A stretch of DNA of 64,000 bases from an uncultured Lachnoanaerobaculum sp. (GTDB lineage Bacteria; Bacillota; Clostridia; Lachnospirales; Lachnospiraceae): the NCBI RefSeq assembly GCF_938015485.1, contig NZ_CALLVU010000036.1, positions 6,512-70,511 on the forward strand, given 5' to 3'. Shown one piece after another: positions 52,601-59,900 of this stretch (positions within the stretch are counted from its first letter, which is position 1; every line of letters starts with the position of its first letter). The notes beneath the pieces are model-generated. The model was not told where the DNA came from. It saw only the letters and a list, made by a program, of their open reading frames with translations, and made no database searches. The translations under genes and the position numbers were made by a program.

Positions 52601-53005
52601 TGCCAACATTCCAAGCACTGACAGCGAATGCTCCCATATCCTCCTGTTTGAAGCGCAGGCGGCTTGTATAAAGTTCATTGCGAAAGTCTCGCCTCTCTCC
52701 TTTATAGCCTTTAGAGCGACTTCACTGCTTCTTCTAAGAATATTTGCAGCTCTTTTGGCATCCACACCCACTCTTATAGCAAAGATTGCAAGCTTTTCAA
52801 GATCTACATCCACCACGGAAACAAATCCATATGTATTATCTGATAATTGTTTTATCTCTGTCCAGTCTCCGGATTTTAATCCTTCCCTTGCCTCTTTTTG
52901 CTCTTCTTTGTTTCCTATTCCAAGATTTAAAATATCATCAAAATCTGTCTCTTCATAGCCGAGAGAACGATATATTTCTGCCGCTTTTTCTAATTTGCTT
53001 GCCAT
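49637..53005 (-). CDS. Large uncharacterised helical protein paired with a SWIM protein
   Basis: This 1122-residue soluble protein is mostly helical in its first ~400 residues, HEAT/TPR-like by eye, followed by mixed segments with many aromatic residues. No nucleotide-binding loop, nuclease motif or membrane helix is apparent. It starts 1 bp after the SWIM-protein gene stop and is surely co-translated with it. Large helical-repeat proteins occur with SWIM, MoxR and VWA genes in some NTP-dependent conflict modules, but neither MoxR nor VWA is here. Function unknown. Confidence 0.65.
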   Translation of the reverse strand: MASKLEKAAEIYRSLGYEETDFDDILNLGIGNKEEQKEAREGLKSGDWTEIKQLSDNTYGFVSVVDVDLEKLAIFAIRVGVDAKRAANILRRSSEVALKAIKERGETFAMNFIQAACASNRRIWEHSLSVLGMLALKLVHEMNLEIPESVEYMKDWAAAAAILLTSKRKDYNFDERFVIEKSEILRRFNEHIEVGVALNVPATGPFSEILIWGVQNNLITKDTAMEQVFYGLSIAQRPGDRKEYVNVLEQIGITDEEIKSRVETIIPLLGLGETALMERFAPVLIESATDEWLYPILISCSSAKVKKIKKLILNTVLKREKPKSVKEYEDWLLLYKQDEDKSIAKLAGNIEKAWGLEIEQENLKEEVQGLWRETPKLWEVPRFEIGEVSAENLTDLLAVISDRKEYIDDVAFERFIAMANNIAHRNPDEAKISLAGITINDSSGMWALGRWAKNIENNVCPDSKTNEWNGEKEILKIRYSGLVYTRRVVLFESIDKWPCILSTPSYEDLSITLPDLTDRLIKYKNENFSYVAEPDLQFAITRLDIERITKEDKKRFLEKTDGLRLKVLLPLGDFLKDEKGEDIFAEEIIKDYLDDPYVEPEFSLGKSAYWREDVDVPKSLKAFPFRLSWCYEGMYSIFPTWGDYSLTAIRRDTEVYHSQGINLRQIAKRRKPLTKGAMMNWIAVRSNLSDENAADVITATNEAWERGLLLPGVADISYLDWSGGTPSNLASLAFAMENMAKDGMLSLVWMAACDVVEVSLKAPRMLSGTAEIVKFLRDYLDEVIFAVEKEIISKSALELKAVKNLATKSGSSKAVEYAKEIVNKLNSLGMDIKEEKYDKVQNQNTPNDFDEVWMALPKAKKLIYDNVEFNINVFEVRKGEKAFSFDLKLPDIPDRLFQVYIYGWFYGIQKEAQMSGAVADSDGKIIDEKKKSVWLHYDPEKKKVVVSKYRNWRGEKEGTLEGNSTPYSKIFLTIAVSTLAQDGESIYGAKSLFRQLVDLGDLSVENLREIMRELLLHEEISPAKLVRIVEKENKLLSICYIMLVECIKYAGGVVVKNNKPPVWINRVLDICTYYADYLREAMKRGYILDEDAKWQGLLEIANCTAKSTAVKKAKNLVKLLGI

Positions 53006-53006
53006 A

Positions 53007-54350
53007 CTATACTCCTTTTTTCAGTTTTACCGCCAAAATATGTTTGCATGGTCCTCTACTGTTTTGATGTTTCAGATACCATGTACATGTGCATTTTGCA
53101 TTATCCAAATTTGCATCTGTAGGATAAATAACCCTATACGTATTTTCTCCCGATCTTACATGCCATATATTATCTTCAATATACTCGGTATCTTCTACAA
53201 GTTTTTTTGCACCTACAAGCCTGGGATTGTCCTTTAAAACTCTATCAGGATCATCAGGCAATTCTCTATGGAAAAATGCTCTCTCCCTAACATCAAAACC
53301 GAGCTTCCCTGAAACGGCAAGCAGCTCCATTGCATCATTCATATCATTTTTTACTATTCCGATTGATTTTGATATTTTATCAATATCAAGTCTTGATTCA
53401 AAGTTTAATATATTATCAATTTTGTCCGCACATTCAAGTATTTTAGTGGTTGAGAGTGAATCAAGTAATGCCCCCTCACCTGAATAACCTTCATAGCTCT
53501 TTGCAGTCAAACTAAGCGTAATATTTGCACCGGTCATACATACTTCAATCATCATCTGCCCCGGCTCACCATTTTCAGGTGCGTAAAAAAAGATCGAGTT
53601 TACATTGCTCATTATTTTTTTAAGTGCACTAAGTCTGTGAATACCACTGATATATACGCTGTTTTTTTCTTCTCCAGATTTTAACATTACACCTGTCTTT
53701 GTGGGTGTAAGCCATCCGGATTTTTCCTTTCCTGTAACAGGAGGTAACATTGCAATAAATGACTTTGCCTGCATTCCCTCGACATGGAACTTGTATTTCA
53801 TACTTTGATGCAGCATGGCACAATTTCCAAGTGCTCTTATCCATCTGTCAGGCATCTTTACAGGCCTTTGAGTAACTATATCTGTAAGCACACTTTTGTT
53901 ATCAAGATTTTTACTGTGCAAGGTCTTAAGTCCTTCATCTCCTATTCTAAACTTTAATCTGTCTCCCTGCCTTATATTAAGAAGAGACTTTCGTAAATTG
54001 TTGCCTATATCCACATTTGTAGTACCATAAAGTATGTCACCGTCCAAAGCATTTTGGAATACATCCATTCTTGCATAAACACCGTTGCAAGCTGAGAAGC
54101 ATTCTGCCCTCAGTCTGTCACCCTGGGCAGAAAGGATAGGGTCTCTTTGGTCCACCGGTACGTATTTAAAGTATCTTGTACTCACAATATCTGCCAGCAC
54201 CAGCAGTCCTCCTGAAATAATTGTCGGATTGATGATTTCTCCATTGAAAAATAAAGGATCGTTCTCTATACCGTTTGGGGTAAGTGCAGGTGCTATAGAT
54301 AAGCTCAAGTTTCCGTCAAAAAGGGTTGATGCTGTTTTAAATTCTCTCAT
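53007..54350 (-). CDS. SWIM zinc-finger protein
   Basis: This 447-residue protein has a C-terminal SWIM domain with C420, C422, C435 and H437 (CTC and CKH of the CxCxnCxH motif). SWIM fingers bind DNA or protein. The first ~400 residues resemble no family I can name; they contain beta-rich segments. The gene opens the two-gene unit with the 1122-residue protein, and the terminator of higBA lies ~30 bp upstream of its start. Confidence 0.78.
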   Translation of the reverse strand: MREFKTASTLFDGNLSLSIAPALTPNGIENDPLFFNGEIINPTIISGGLLVLADIVSTRYFKYVPVDQRDPILSAQGDRLRAECFSACNGVYARMDVFQNALDGDILYGTTNVDIGNNLRKSLLNIRQGDRLKFRIGDEGLKTLHSKNLDNKSVLTDIVTQRPVKMPDRWIRALGNCAMLHQSMKYKFHVEGMQAKSFIAMLPPVTGKEKSGWLTPTKTGVMLKSGEEKNSVYISGIHRLSALKKIMSNVNSIFFYAPENGEPGQMMIEVCMTGANITLSLTAKSYEGYSGEGALLDSLSTTKILECADKIDNILNFESRLDIDKISKSIGIVKNDMNDAMELLAVSGKLGFDVRERAFFHRELPDDPDRVLKDNPRLVGAKKLVEDTEYIEDNIWHVRSGENTYRVIYPTDANLDNAKCTCTWYLKHQNSRGPCKHILAVKLKKGV

Positions 54351-54376
54351 TATATCCCCCTGAAATTTGTATACTA

Positions 54377-54408
54377 AAAGGGCAACCCTATATAGGATCG
54401 CCCTTTTA
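54377..54408 (-). terminator. Terminator of the higBA unit
   Basis: Arms AAAAGGGC/GCCCTTTT enclose an inner palindrome CCTATATAGG (54387-54396). The minus strand ends CCCTTTTAG. It lies ~150 bp past higA; that 150-bp stretch shows no other feature. Confidence 0.75.
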
Positions 54409-54554
54409 TTTTAGCATAAAATTTAGTTTTTTACTTTATTTAGTAACTCCGTATTATAATTTAGATATATTATTAATGTCATCGACTAAAACTTTTACTG
54501 CCGGATTATCAAATCTCTATATTTTCCGACACTTTAAATTTTTTGATAACAGAT

Positions 54555-55607
54555 TTAAATAACTATTTCATATTTCTCTTTTAAATTATTTAACATACTA
54601 TACTTAATCATTCCTTCCAACTGCATCCTTCCGACTATTATCCCAGGAGCGATTCCCTGTGCCTTTGCAAATTGAAGTACTTGGCTTTCTGAATAATCTC
54701 TATTTCTTCTAAAATCTTCAAAATCTTTAGAGTCAATCAGTATATCACCAGACCATCTGTCAGCCTCTTTCTCATCATCTTCAGACGTACCGTTTGTCTG
54801 CCCTACATGTCCGAGAACAATGTGTGCAAGTTCGTGGAATAAGCTGAACCAAAACTTGTCTGCATCCTTTCCTCTTGCAGTAAGTCCAAGAACAATCTTA
54901 TTCCCATCTATAAAAGAAGCTCCCTGTAGAAAAGATCCTTCAAGATGTGGCAAAAATACTAAAGCAATACCACAGTCTGCAAGATATTTTTTTATCTTAG
55001 GACAGAATTCCTTTGGGTTAAGAACCGTCATGTTTCTTATATCATTCAAAACTGAAGTTAACCCTTTGATATTTATGGAAGCGGTTTGAATATTACGCGC
55101 CTTAATCCTTGCTTCTTGAGCCCACGCCATTAAAGCCAAATCACTTTTTTCCGTAATTGCCAAACGTCTACATGCAATTCTTGTAATCTGCTCCTTTCCG
55201 ATAAGAGAAAGTTCAACAACCTCAAAAAATTTCCTAAGATTAACAACCTTTTCATTAGATTCTACTGCATCCGGAATCCAACCGAATTTTACCATCTCAC
55301 TATAAGGAATTTTTTTTACCATCTCTTTATCGGCTTCCATTGCATTTTCTGCTTCCGCCTTAATAATCTTCTCTCTATAGATTGACTCCAAATTATTCCA
55401 AAACTTAGCAGGAACACCTAAAACCATCTCTAATCTGACTGCTGTTTCAGGTGTAAGCTGTACATCGCCATTAATGAGCTTACTGATATGTTTTTCAGAC
55501 ATATCCATTCTGGCAGCAAACTCCTTCTGGCTCATTCCCCTGTCGTTTAACTGCTCTTTAATTGTCGCTCCGGGTGGCGTTGCAATATAACTGCGACTTC
55601 TAACCAT
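54555..55607 (-). CDS. higA: HigA-type antitoxin with HTH and ImmA/IrrE-like peptidase domain
   Basis: This 350-residue protein combines an N-terminal XRE/HigA helix-turn-helix (GATIKEQLNDRGMSQKEFA, then ISKLINGDVQLT) with a C-terminal ImmA/IrrE-like domain carrying HELAHIVLGH and a downstream Glu in EKEADRW. Ordinary HigA is ~100 residues, so this is the long peptidase-fused form. The start at 55607 follows GGGGAGGT by 6 nt. It lies 32 bp after the toxin gene. It should bind the operators at 55956-56030. Confidence 0.87.
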   Translation of the reverse strand: MVRSRSYIATPPGATIKEQLNDRGMSQKEFAARMDMSEKHISKLINGDVQLTPETAVRLEMVLGVPAKFWNNLESIYREKIIKAEAENAMEADKEMVKKIPYSEMVKFGWIPDAVESNEKVVNLRKFFEVVELSLIGKEQITRIACRRLAITEKSDLALMAWAQEARIKARNIQTASINIKGLTSVLNDIRNMTVLNPKEFCPKIKKYLADCGIALVFLPHLEGSFLQGASFIDGNKIVLGLTARGKDADKFWFSLFHELAHIVLGHVGQTNGTSEDDEKEADRWSGDILIDSKDFEDFRRNRDYSESQVLQFAKAQGIAPGIIVGRMQLEGMIKYSMLNNLKEKYEIVI

Positions 55608-55639
55608 AGTGCTACCTCCCCGACTTAAAATATTAACCA

Positions 55640-55936
55640 TCAATGATAGTCAACAATTTCCAAAATATTTGCTATTTGAATTTCATTACCAATTTTCTCG
55701 AATACCAATCTGTATGGATGAACCAAGTCCACTGCATATTGTCCTTTCCTATTCTGCTTAAGTGCATGACATCGCCCGATATGAAACTGTATCATTATCT
55801 CAACCGTGTCCACAGCACAAATTTCATCTATACGCTGATGTATTTTATCTGCCATTTCTCGACCATAGGTTCTCTCCGCTGTTTTGGCATCCGTACAAAC
55901 CCTTTCAATTTTCTTATTCTTGTAAGTAATATCCAA
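55640..55936 (-). CDS. higB: HigB/RelE-type mRNA interferase toxin
   Basis: This 98-residue protein of the RelE/HigB fold has CHALKQNRKGQYAVDLVHPYRLVF, held here as the motifs HALK, GQYAVDL and PYRLVF, which are typical of the family core. Such toxins cut mRNA in the ribosome A site. It precedes the antitoxin gene, the usual order for HigBA. Confidence 0.87.
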   Translation of the reverse strand: MDITYKNKKIERVCTDAKTAERTYGREMADKIHQRIDEICAVDTVEIMIQFHIGRCHALKQNRKGQYAVDLVHPYRLVFEKIGNEIQIANILEIVDYH

Positions 55937-55955
55937 AGCATTGCCTCTCTTATAT

Positions 55956-56030
55956 ATTTACCTTTGAGGTAAATTTATATTAGCATGAATATGACACTTT
56001 GTCAAATTATAAATTAACCTCTAAGGTTTA
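55956..56030 (-). promoter_or_regulatory. higBA promoter flanked by paired operators
   Basis: Minus-strand TTGACA (56000-56005) and TAATAT (55977-55982) have a 17-bp spacer. A perfect palindrome ATTTACCTTTGAGGTAAAT (55956-55974) lies at the expected start site, and a second site with the same CCT-N3-AGG core, AACCTCTAAGGTT (56016-56028), lies just upstream of the -35 box. HigA bound to both would repress the promoter. Confidence 0.88.
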
Positions 56031-56181
56031 TTTTATATATTCTGATTTTTAATTTTCTTTTTGCAACTTCCCATACATGTCAATTACACCGATTTATCTT
56101 TCCTGTAAATATTAGCTTTCCAACATCCGACTTATAATACATTTTATTTGTTTAGACCATCGGCGTTATCTACAAATATTC

Positions 56182-56204
56182 AAAAACAACGAATTGATGT
56201 CGTT
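56182..56204 (-). terminator. Probable terminator of the primase-helicase gene
   Basis: A short 5-bp stem AACGA/TCGTT (56188-56192, 56200-56204) followed on the minus strand by GTTTTTG. The stem is weak, but its position 12 bp past the stop codon fits. The remaining 56031-56181 shows no gene. Confidence 0.5.
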
Positions 56205-56216
56205 AGTTTGAAACTG

Positions 56217-59159
56217 TTAATTTCCAAACGATAATTCCAACAGCTCCTCCGCTACAACAGCAGATTTTATCCTTATCAAATTATCCCACACATCTTCCTT
56301 TCCTAAAAGATTCATACCACCATGCCATACCAGTTCTTCATCTATGACTGCAAAGTGTTCATCTACCTCATCTTTAATAACAACCTGTATTCCTGATGTT
56401 TTCATCTGATTAATCATTTCATGATAATCATTAATGCTTCCAAAGCTCATTTCTTCAGGATCAATTGTTATCACGACTATCTTACATCCTGCTTCCACCT
56501 GCTGTTTTGTAATATAAATCATTCTATCAACTCTCTCTTGTACAATGTGTGGGCTTGAAATAATTATTCTCTTTTCTGCCTCTATAATATCTCGTTCAAA
56601 TATATCAATATAGTTCCCTGAATCATAAATTGCATTTGCAACTTGTTTATCCAATATCACATTCGAAATTATAGAATATCCTAAACGCTTATAAGTTCTT
56701 AGACGTTTTGAATACATTTTCTCAAAAACTTTTAAATGAGCATCTATATAATCATAAACAACTACATACTTCTTACCTTCATAATCTCTATGTAATCTCC
56801 CAACATACTGCTCTAATCTTCCATCAAATGAAACCGGTGATGCCAACATCAATGTATCTAATCTCGGAAAATCAAATCCTTCACCAATCTTCTGCCCGGT
56901 AGCTATTAAAATAATTGATTTTTCATTTAGAACTTCCTTTAATTTTTTTCTGATTTCAGAATTCTCCCTATCACTATTATCACCATAAAGCAAGAACACA
57001 TAATCTGCTGCACCTGACAGAATATCAAATAAATTCTTTGCCTGCTCCTTATATCTTGTAAGAATAAGCGGAGTTCTTCCATCGACAATTGCCTGTCTTA
57101 TATCATTTACAATCATTTCATTTCTTATTTTATTGCTACTTATCAAATTATAAGCAGTATTAATATCGTTCATAGTTTCATTTGTATCCATAACCCTTGT
57201 AAATCTTGGATATACATAATGTCCAATCCCCTGTTCTTTCGCACGCTCTTTCGCAGTATAGCTATGTCTTATCGTACCTAATAACATATATACTATTTTT
57301 TCAAGATTATCTCCACGCTTTGGTGTTGCTGAAACTCCATAAACGTATCTTGAATTTACTCTCTGCATTACTTCTATCGATGTATTAGATCCACAATGGT
57401 GACATTCGTCCATAATTACCAGTCCATAGGAATTAATAAAATCATTGAAATTCCCCTTACTATACATTGACCCAATCATAGCTACATCAATAATCCCTGT
57501 AAGTGTATTCTTATTACCTGTTAATACTCCTATGACGCTATCTCTTCGTTTTTCTCTACCTGTCTTTGTTTTATAAATTGGTAGTTTCTCTTTTATAATT
57601 AAAAACCTATTTAATTCTTCTACCCACTGTTCAATCAAATCTTTGCTATGAAGAAGAATCAATGTACTGACTTTTCTTTGTGATATCAAATAACTACAAA
57701 CCACCGTTTTTCCAAATGCAGTAGTTGCACTAAGAACTCCATGATCATACTGTAACATTCTGTCCGCCGCCAAATCCTGCTCTGTACGCAAATCTCCATT
57801 AAAAAAAACTTTTATAGGTCTCCCCATTTCTCTTTGATCACTAATATCGTACTCAATGCCGGCTTCTTTACAATTATTTATAAGTTGTTCTCTAAGTCCT
57901 CTTGGAATACGAATATATCCGTCAATATCCTTTCCCATATAAACAGCACTAAAATTATAATAATTTGAATATCCTAAGCGCCTATTCTTATAAAAGATAG
58001 GGTTGTCAAATGCAGCCAAGCTTCTTATTTGATTCTGTATCCTTGGCATAAGATTCAATGCATCTACATATACCCCATCGCCAAGAACAATATGCATTTT
58101 ACCTACAACATCAGATTTATTAAATACTTGTTTCTTTTTCCATGGTTTAGGTCTACATTCCATAACATCAGGCACAGCACCTGTCGTTTCAGCGATTTCA
58201 GCCTTCCATTTTTTCATAAAAGCATCTATCTCTTCCACAGACAACTTCATTGTATGATTTAATAAGATATCCCACTGATCGGGATAGGCATTCCAATTAC
58301 TATCAATAAAGGCACTATTTCCACTTTTTAGTGCCTGTCCCTGCAATGGAAGAGCAATAAGATTTCCTATACTGTTTGCATTATCCTGACATGGATACAT
58401 TCTGTCATAATATTGGAACGACTTCATATTAATTAAAGATTGACCTCTATCCAACAAAAGATAACCGAAGTTGCGTGCTAAGGAAGCAGGAATAGGCTTT
58501 TTGAAAAATATCCACACATGTGCTCCTTGTCCTGATCTTGAACGTTCTACCAGCGGAGTGATTCCATTTTTTTCACAAATAAGACGCAAAGCTTCCACCT
58601 CTTTATGCCAGTCTTTAGTCGAATTTGCAAAATCTGTTTCTTCTGCACCCTTTTCATGATTATCAAAGTCAAATACTATAAACCTGCATGTACCATCCGG
58701 TAATAATGGATAGACTCCTATAACATCCGAACCGTCATCTTTATATCCTAACAAGTGCTCCACTATTTTTTTAGCAGTAAGTTTAGTCCAGCTTTTGTTC
58801 TTACAATCTTCACAATGTATTTTCTCCCCTTGCTGTTTGGGACAAAGTCTATCATTCCAGCGGTTATCACATTGTGGAAAATATCCACCGTTTTTCCCTC
58901 TCTTTGCATACACATCTGTTCTTCCCCAGAACATTGCAAAGTACCTATTTGCCATTTCTTCAGTAATATACTTTCTGATAACTCTTTCGCCTTGATCCGG
59001 ATCAAACTCAGACGTATTTTCTATCTTTTCTTCAAATATACAACTTTCCGAATATGTTATATTAGCTTTCTTTAATTTTTTCTTTAACAAAGTATTTTCT
59101 GCTTGTAACTCCCTTACCAGTTTACGAAGTGAGTCAAGGTTTTCCGCTTCAATACTCAT
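56217..59159 (-). CDS. TOTE-type primase-helicase-PLD protein
   Basis: This 980-residue protein has four parts. A short coiled coil (residues ~5-32) is followed by an archaeo-eukaryotic primase domain (~70-340) with a Cys cluster (CDNRWNDRLC, then CEDC), the DFD catalytic pair in FIVFDFDNH and SGQGAHVWIF. A superfamily 2 helicase follows (Walker A TAFGKT, DECHH, SATPKRGD, GRLHRDYEGK). The C-terminal phospholipase-D-like domain reads HFAVIDEELVWHGGMNLL, where the usual HxK is reduced. The layout fits the TOTE conflict-system family, proposed to act against invading DNA. It stands alone between toxin-antitoxin genes. Confidence 0.82.
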   Translation of the reverse strand: MSIEAENLDSLRKLVRELQAENTLLKKKLKKANITYSESCIFEEKIENTSEFDPDQGERVIRKYITEEMANRYFAMFWGRTDVYAKRGKNGGYFPQCDNRWNDRLCPKQQGEKIHCEDCKNKSWTKLTAKKIVEHLLGYKDDGSDVIGVYPLLPDGTCRFIVFDFDNHEKGAEETDFANSTKDWHKEVEALRLICEKNGITPLVERSRSGQGAHVWIFFKKPIPASLARNFGYLLLDRGQSLINMKSFQYYDRMYPCQDNANSIGNLIALPLQGQALKSGNSAFIDSNWNAYPDQWDILLNHTMKLSVEEIDAFMKKWKAEIAETTGAVPDVMECRPKPWKKKQVFNKSDVVGKMHIVLGDGVYVDALNLMPRIQNQIRSLAAFDNPIFYKNRRLGYSNYYNFSAVYMGKDIDGYIRIPRGLREQLINNCKEAGIEYDISDQREMGRPIKVFFNGDLRTEQDLAADRMLQYDHGVLSATTAFGKTVVCSYLISQRKVSTLILLHSKDLIEQWVEELNRFLIIKEKLPIYKTKTGREKRRDSVIGVLTGNKNTLTGIIDVAMIGSMYSKGNFNDFINSYGLVIMDECHHCGSNTSIEVMQRVNSRYVYGVSATPKRGDNLEKIVYMLLGTIRHSYTAKERAKEQGIGHYVYPRFTRVMDTNETMNDINTAYNLISSNKIRNEMIVNDIRQAIVDGRTPLILTRYKEQAKNLFDILSGAADYVFLLYGDNSDRENSEIRKKLKEVLNEKSIILIATGQKIGEGFDFPRLDTLMLASPVSFDGRLEQYVGRLHRDYEGKKYVVVYDYIDAHLKVFEKMYSKRLRTYKRLGYSIISNVILDKQVANAIYDSGNYIDIFERDIIEAEKRIIISSPHIVQERVDRMIYITKQQVEAGCKIVVITIDPEEMSFGSINDYHEMINQMKTSGIQVVIKDEVDEHFAVIDEELVWHGGMNLLGKEDVWDNLIRIKSAVVAEELLELSFGN

Positions 59160-59319
59160 CTCTTACCACCTCACATTTTTTATAAAAACTAAATTTATTC
59201 AGAATATCTTACATTCTTACATACCTACATAAAGATAATCTCTGAGAATCGTTCACTTCCGCCTTATGGTATCAAATCTATATTTGAAACACAAACGTAT
59301 GAAATAAAATCTTACTGAA

Positions 59320-59355
59320 AAAGCAGCTAATCTATTTTTCATAGACTAACTGCTT
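59320..59355 (-). terminator. Terminator of the orphan antitoxin gene
   Basis: The 15-nt arms 59320-59334 and 59341-59355 pair with two mismatches; the minus strand continues GCTTTTTC. One arm overlaps the stop codon region of the antitoxin gene. Confidence 0.85.
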
Positions 59356-59674
59356 AAAACTCCGTTCCATTACCAAATTCCCGTTTAATTTCCGCTTCAA
59401 CATCATCCGCCGAATATATTCTGCCTGCTTTAATATCTTCCATGCCCTTCTCTATTTCCGCATTAAGCTGTTCTTTTGTCAGAGAGCCATATGCAACCGG
59501 CTCTTCATAAGCCGGAAGTTTCATTTCAAAAGGAATTCCTCTCTGTAATACAATCTGCCTCAGAAACATTCCTACCGCATTGGACATCGGGATACCAAGC
59601 CTATCAAGCACCTGCTCCGCCTGTTCTTTTACTTCAGGCTCTACACGTGCAAATACATTTGCTGTTCTTGCCAT
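59354..59674 (-). CDS. RelB/DinJ-family antitoxin without a neighbouring toxin
   Basis: This 106-residue protein has the ribbon-helix-helix start ANVFARVEPEVKEQAEQVL, RLGIPMSNAVGMFLRQ and the family motif GIPFEMKLP, then an acidic tail. The start at 59674 follows GGAGGTA by 6 nt. No RelE/YafQ toxin gene lies on either side, and a terminator closes the gene directly, so it is an orphan antitoxin. The tandem GATTGC sites upstream fit autorepression. Confidence 0.88.
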   Translation of the reverse strand: MARTANVFARVEPEVKEQAEQVLDRLGIPMSNAVGMFLRQIVLQRGIPFEMKLPAYEEPVAYGSLTKEQLNAEIEKGMEDIKAGRIYSADDVEAEIKREFGNGTEF

Positions 59675-59699
59675 AAATAGTACCTCCTCTTTTTTCTTC

Positions 59700-59741
59700 A
59701 TTATATCTTATATGATTGCGATATGCAATCTATTCGCAATC
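59700..59741 (-). promoter_or_regulatory. Promoter and GATTGC operator array of the orphan antitoxin
   Basis: Minus-strand TTGCAT (59723-59728) and TATAAT (59700-59705) have a 17-bp spacer. Three GATTGC/GCAATC elements (59714-59719, 59725-59730, 59736-59741) are spaced exactly 11 bp apart across the -35 region, one inverted relative to the others, as expected for a ribbon-helix-helix repressor. Confidence 0.8.
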
Positions 59742-59780
59742 TATTTTCATAAGATAACCGCCGGATATATTTTTTAGTAC

Positions 59781-59820
59781 AAAAAAAGCACCTCTCAAAT
59801 TATCTCTAAGAAGTGCTCTT
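59781..59820 (-). terminator. Terminator of the greA-lysS operon
   Basis: Arms AGCAC (59787-59791) and GTGCT (59813-59817), extended by partial inner pairing, are followed on the minus strand by TTTTTTTG. It lies ~85 bp past the lysS stop. Confidence 0.8.
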
Positions 59821-59900
59821 GTTATAATACATATCAGTTATTGATTCTATCATCAAACCTTTGTTTTGACATCATGATTTTAGAATTTTTATATTTATTT

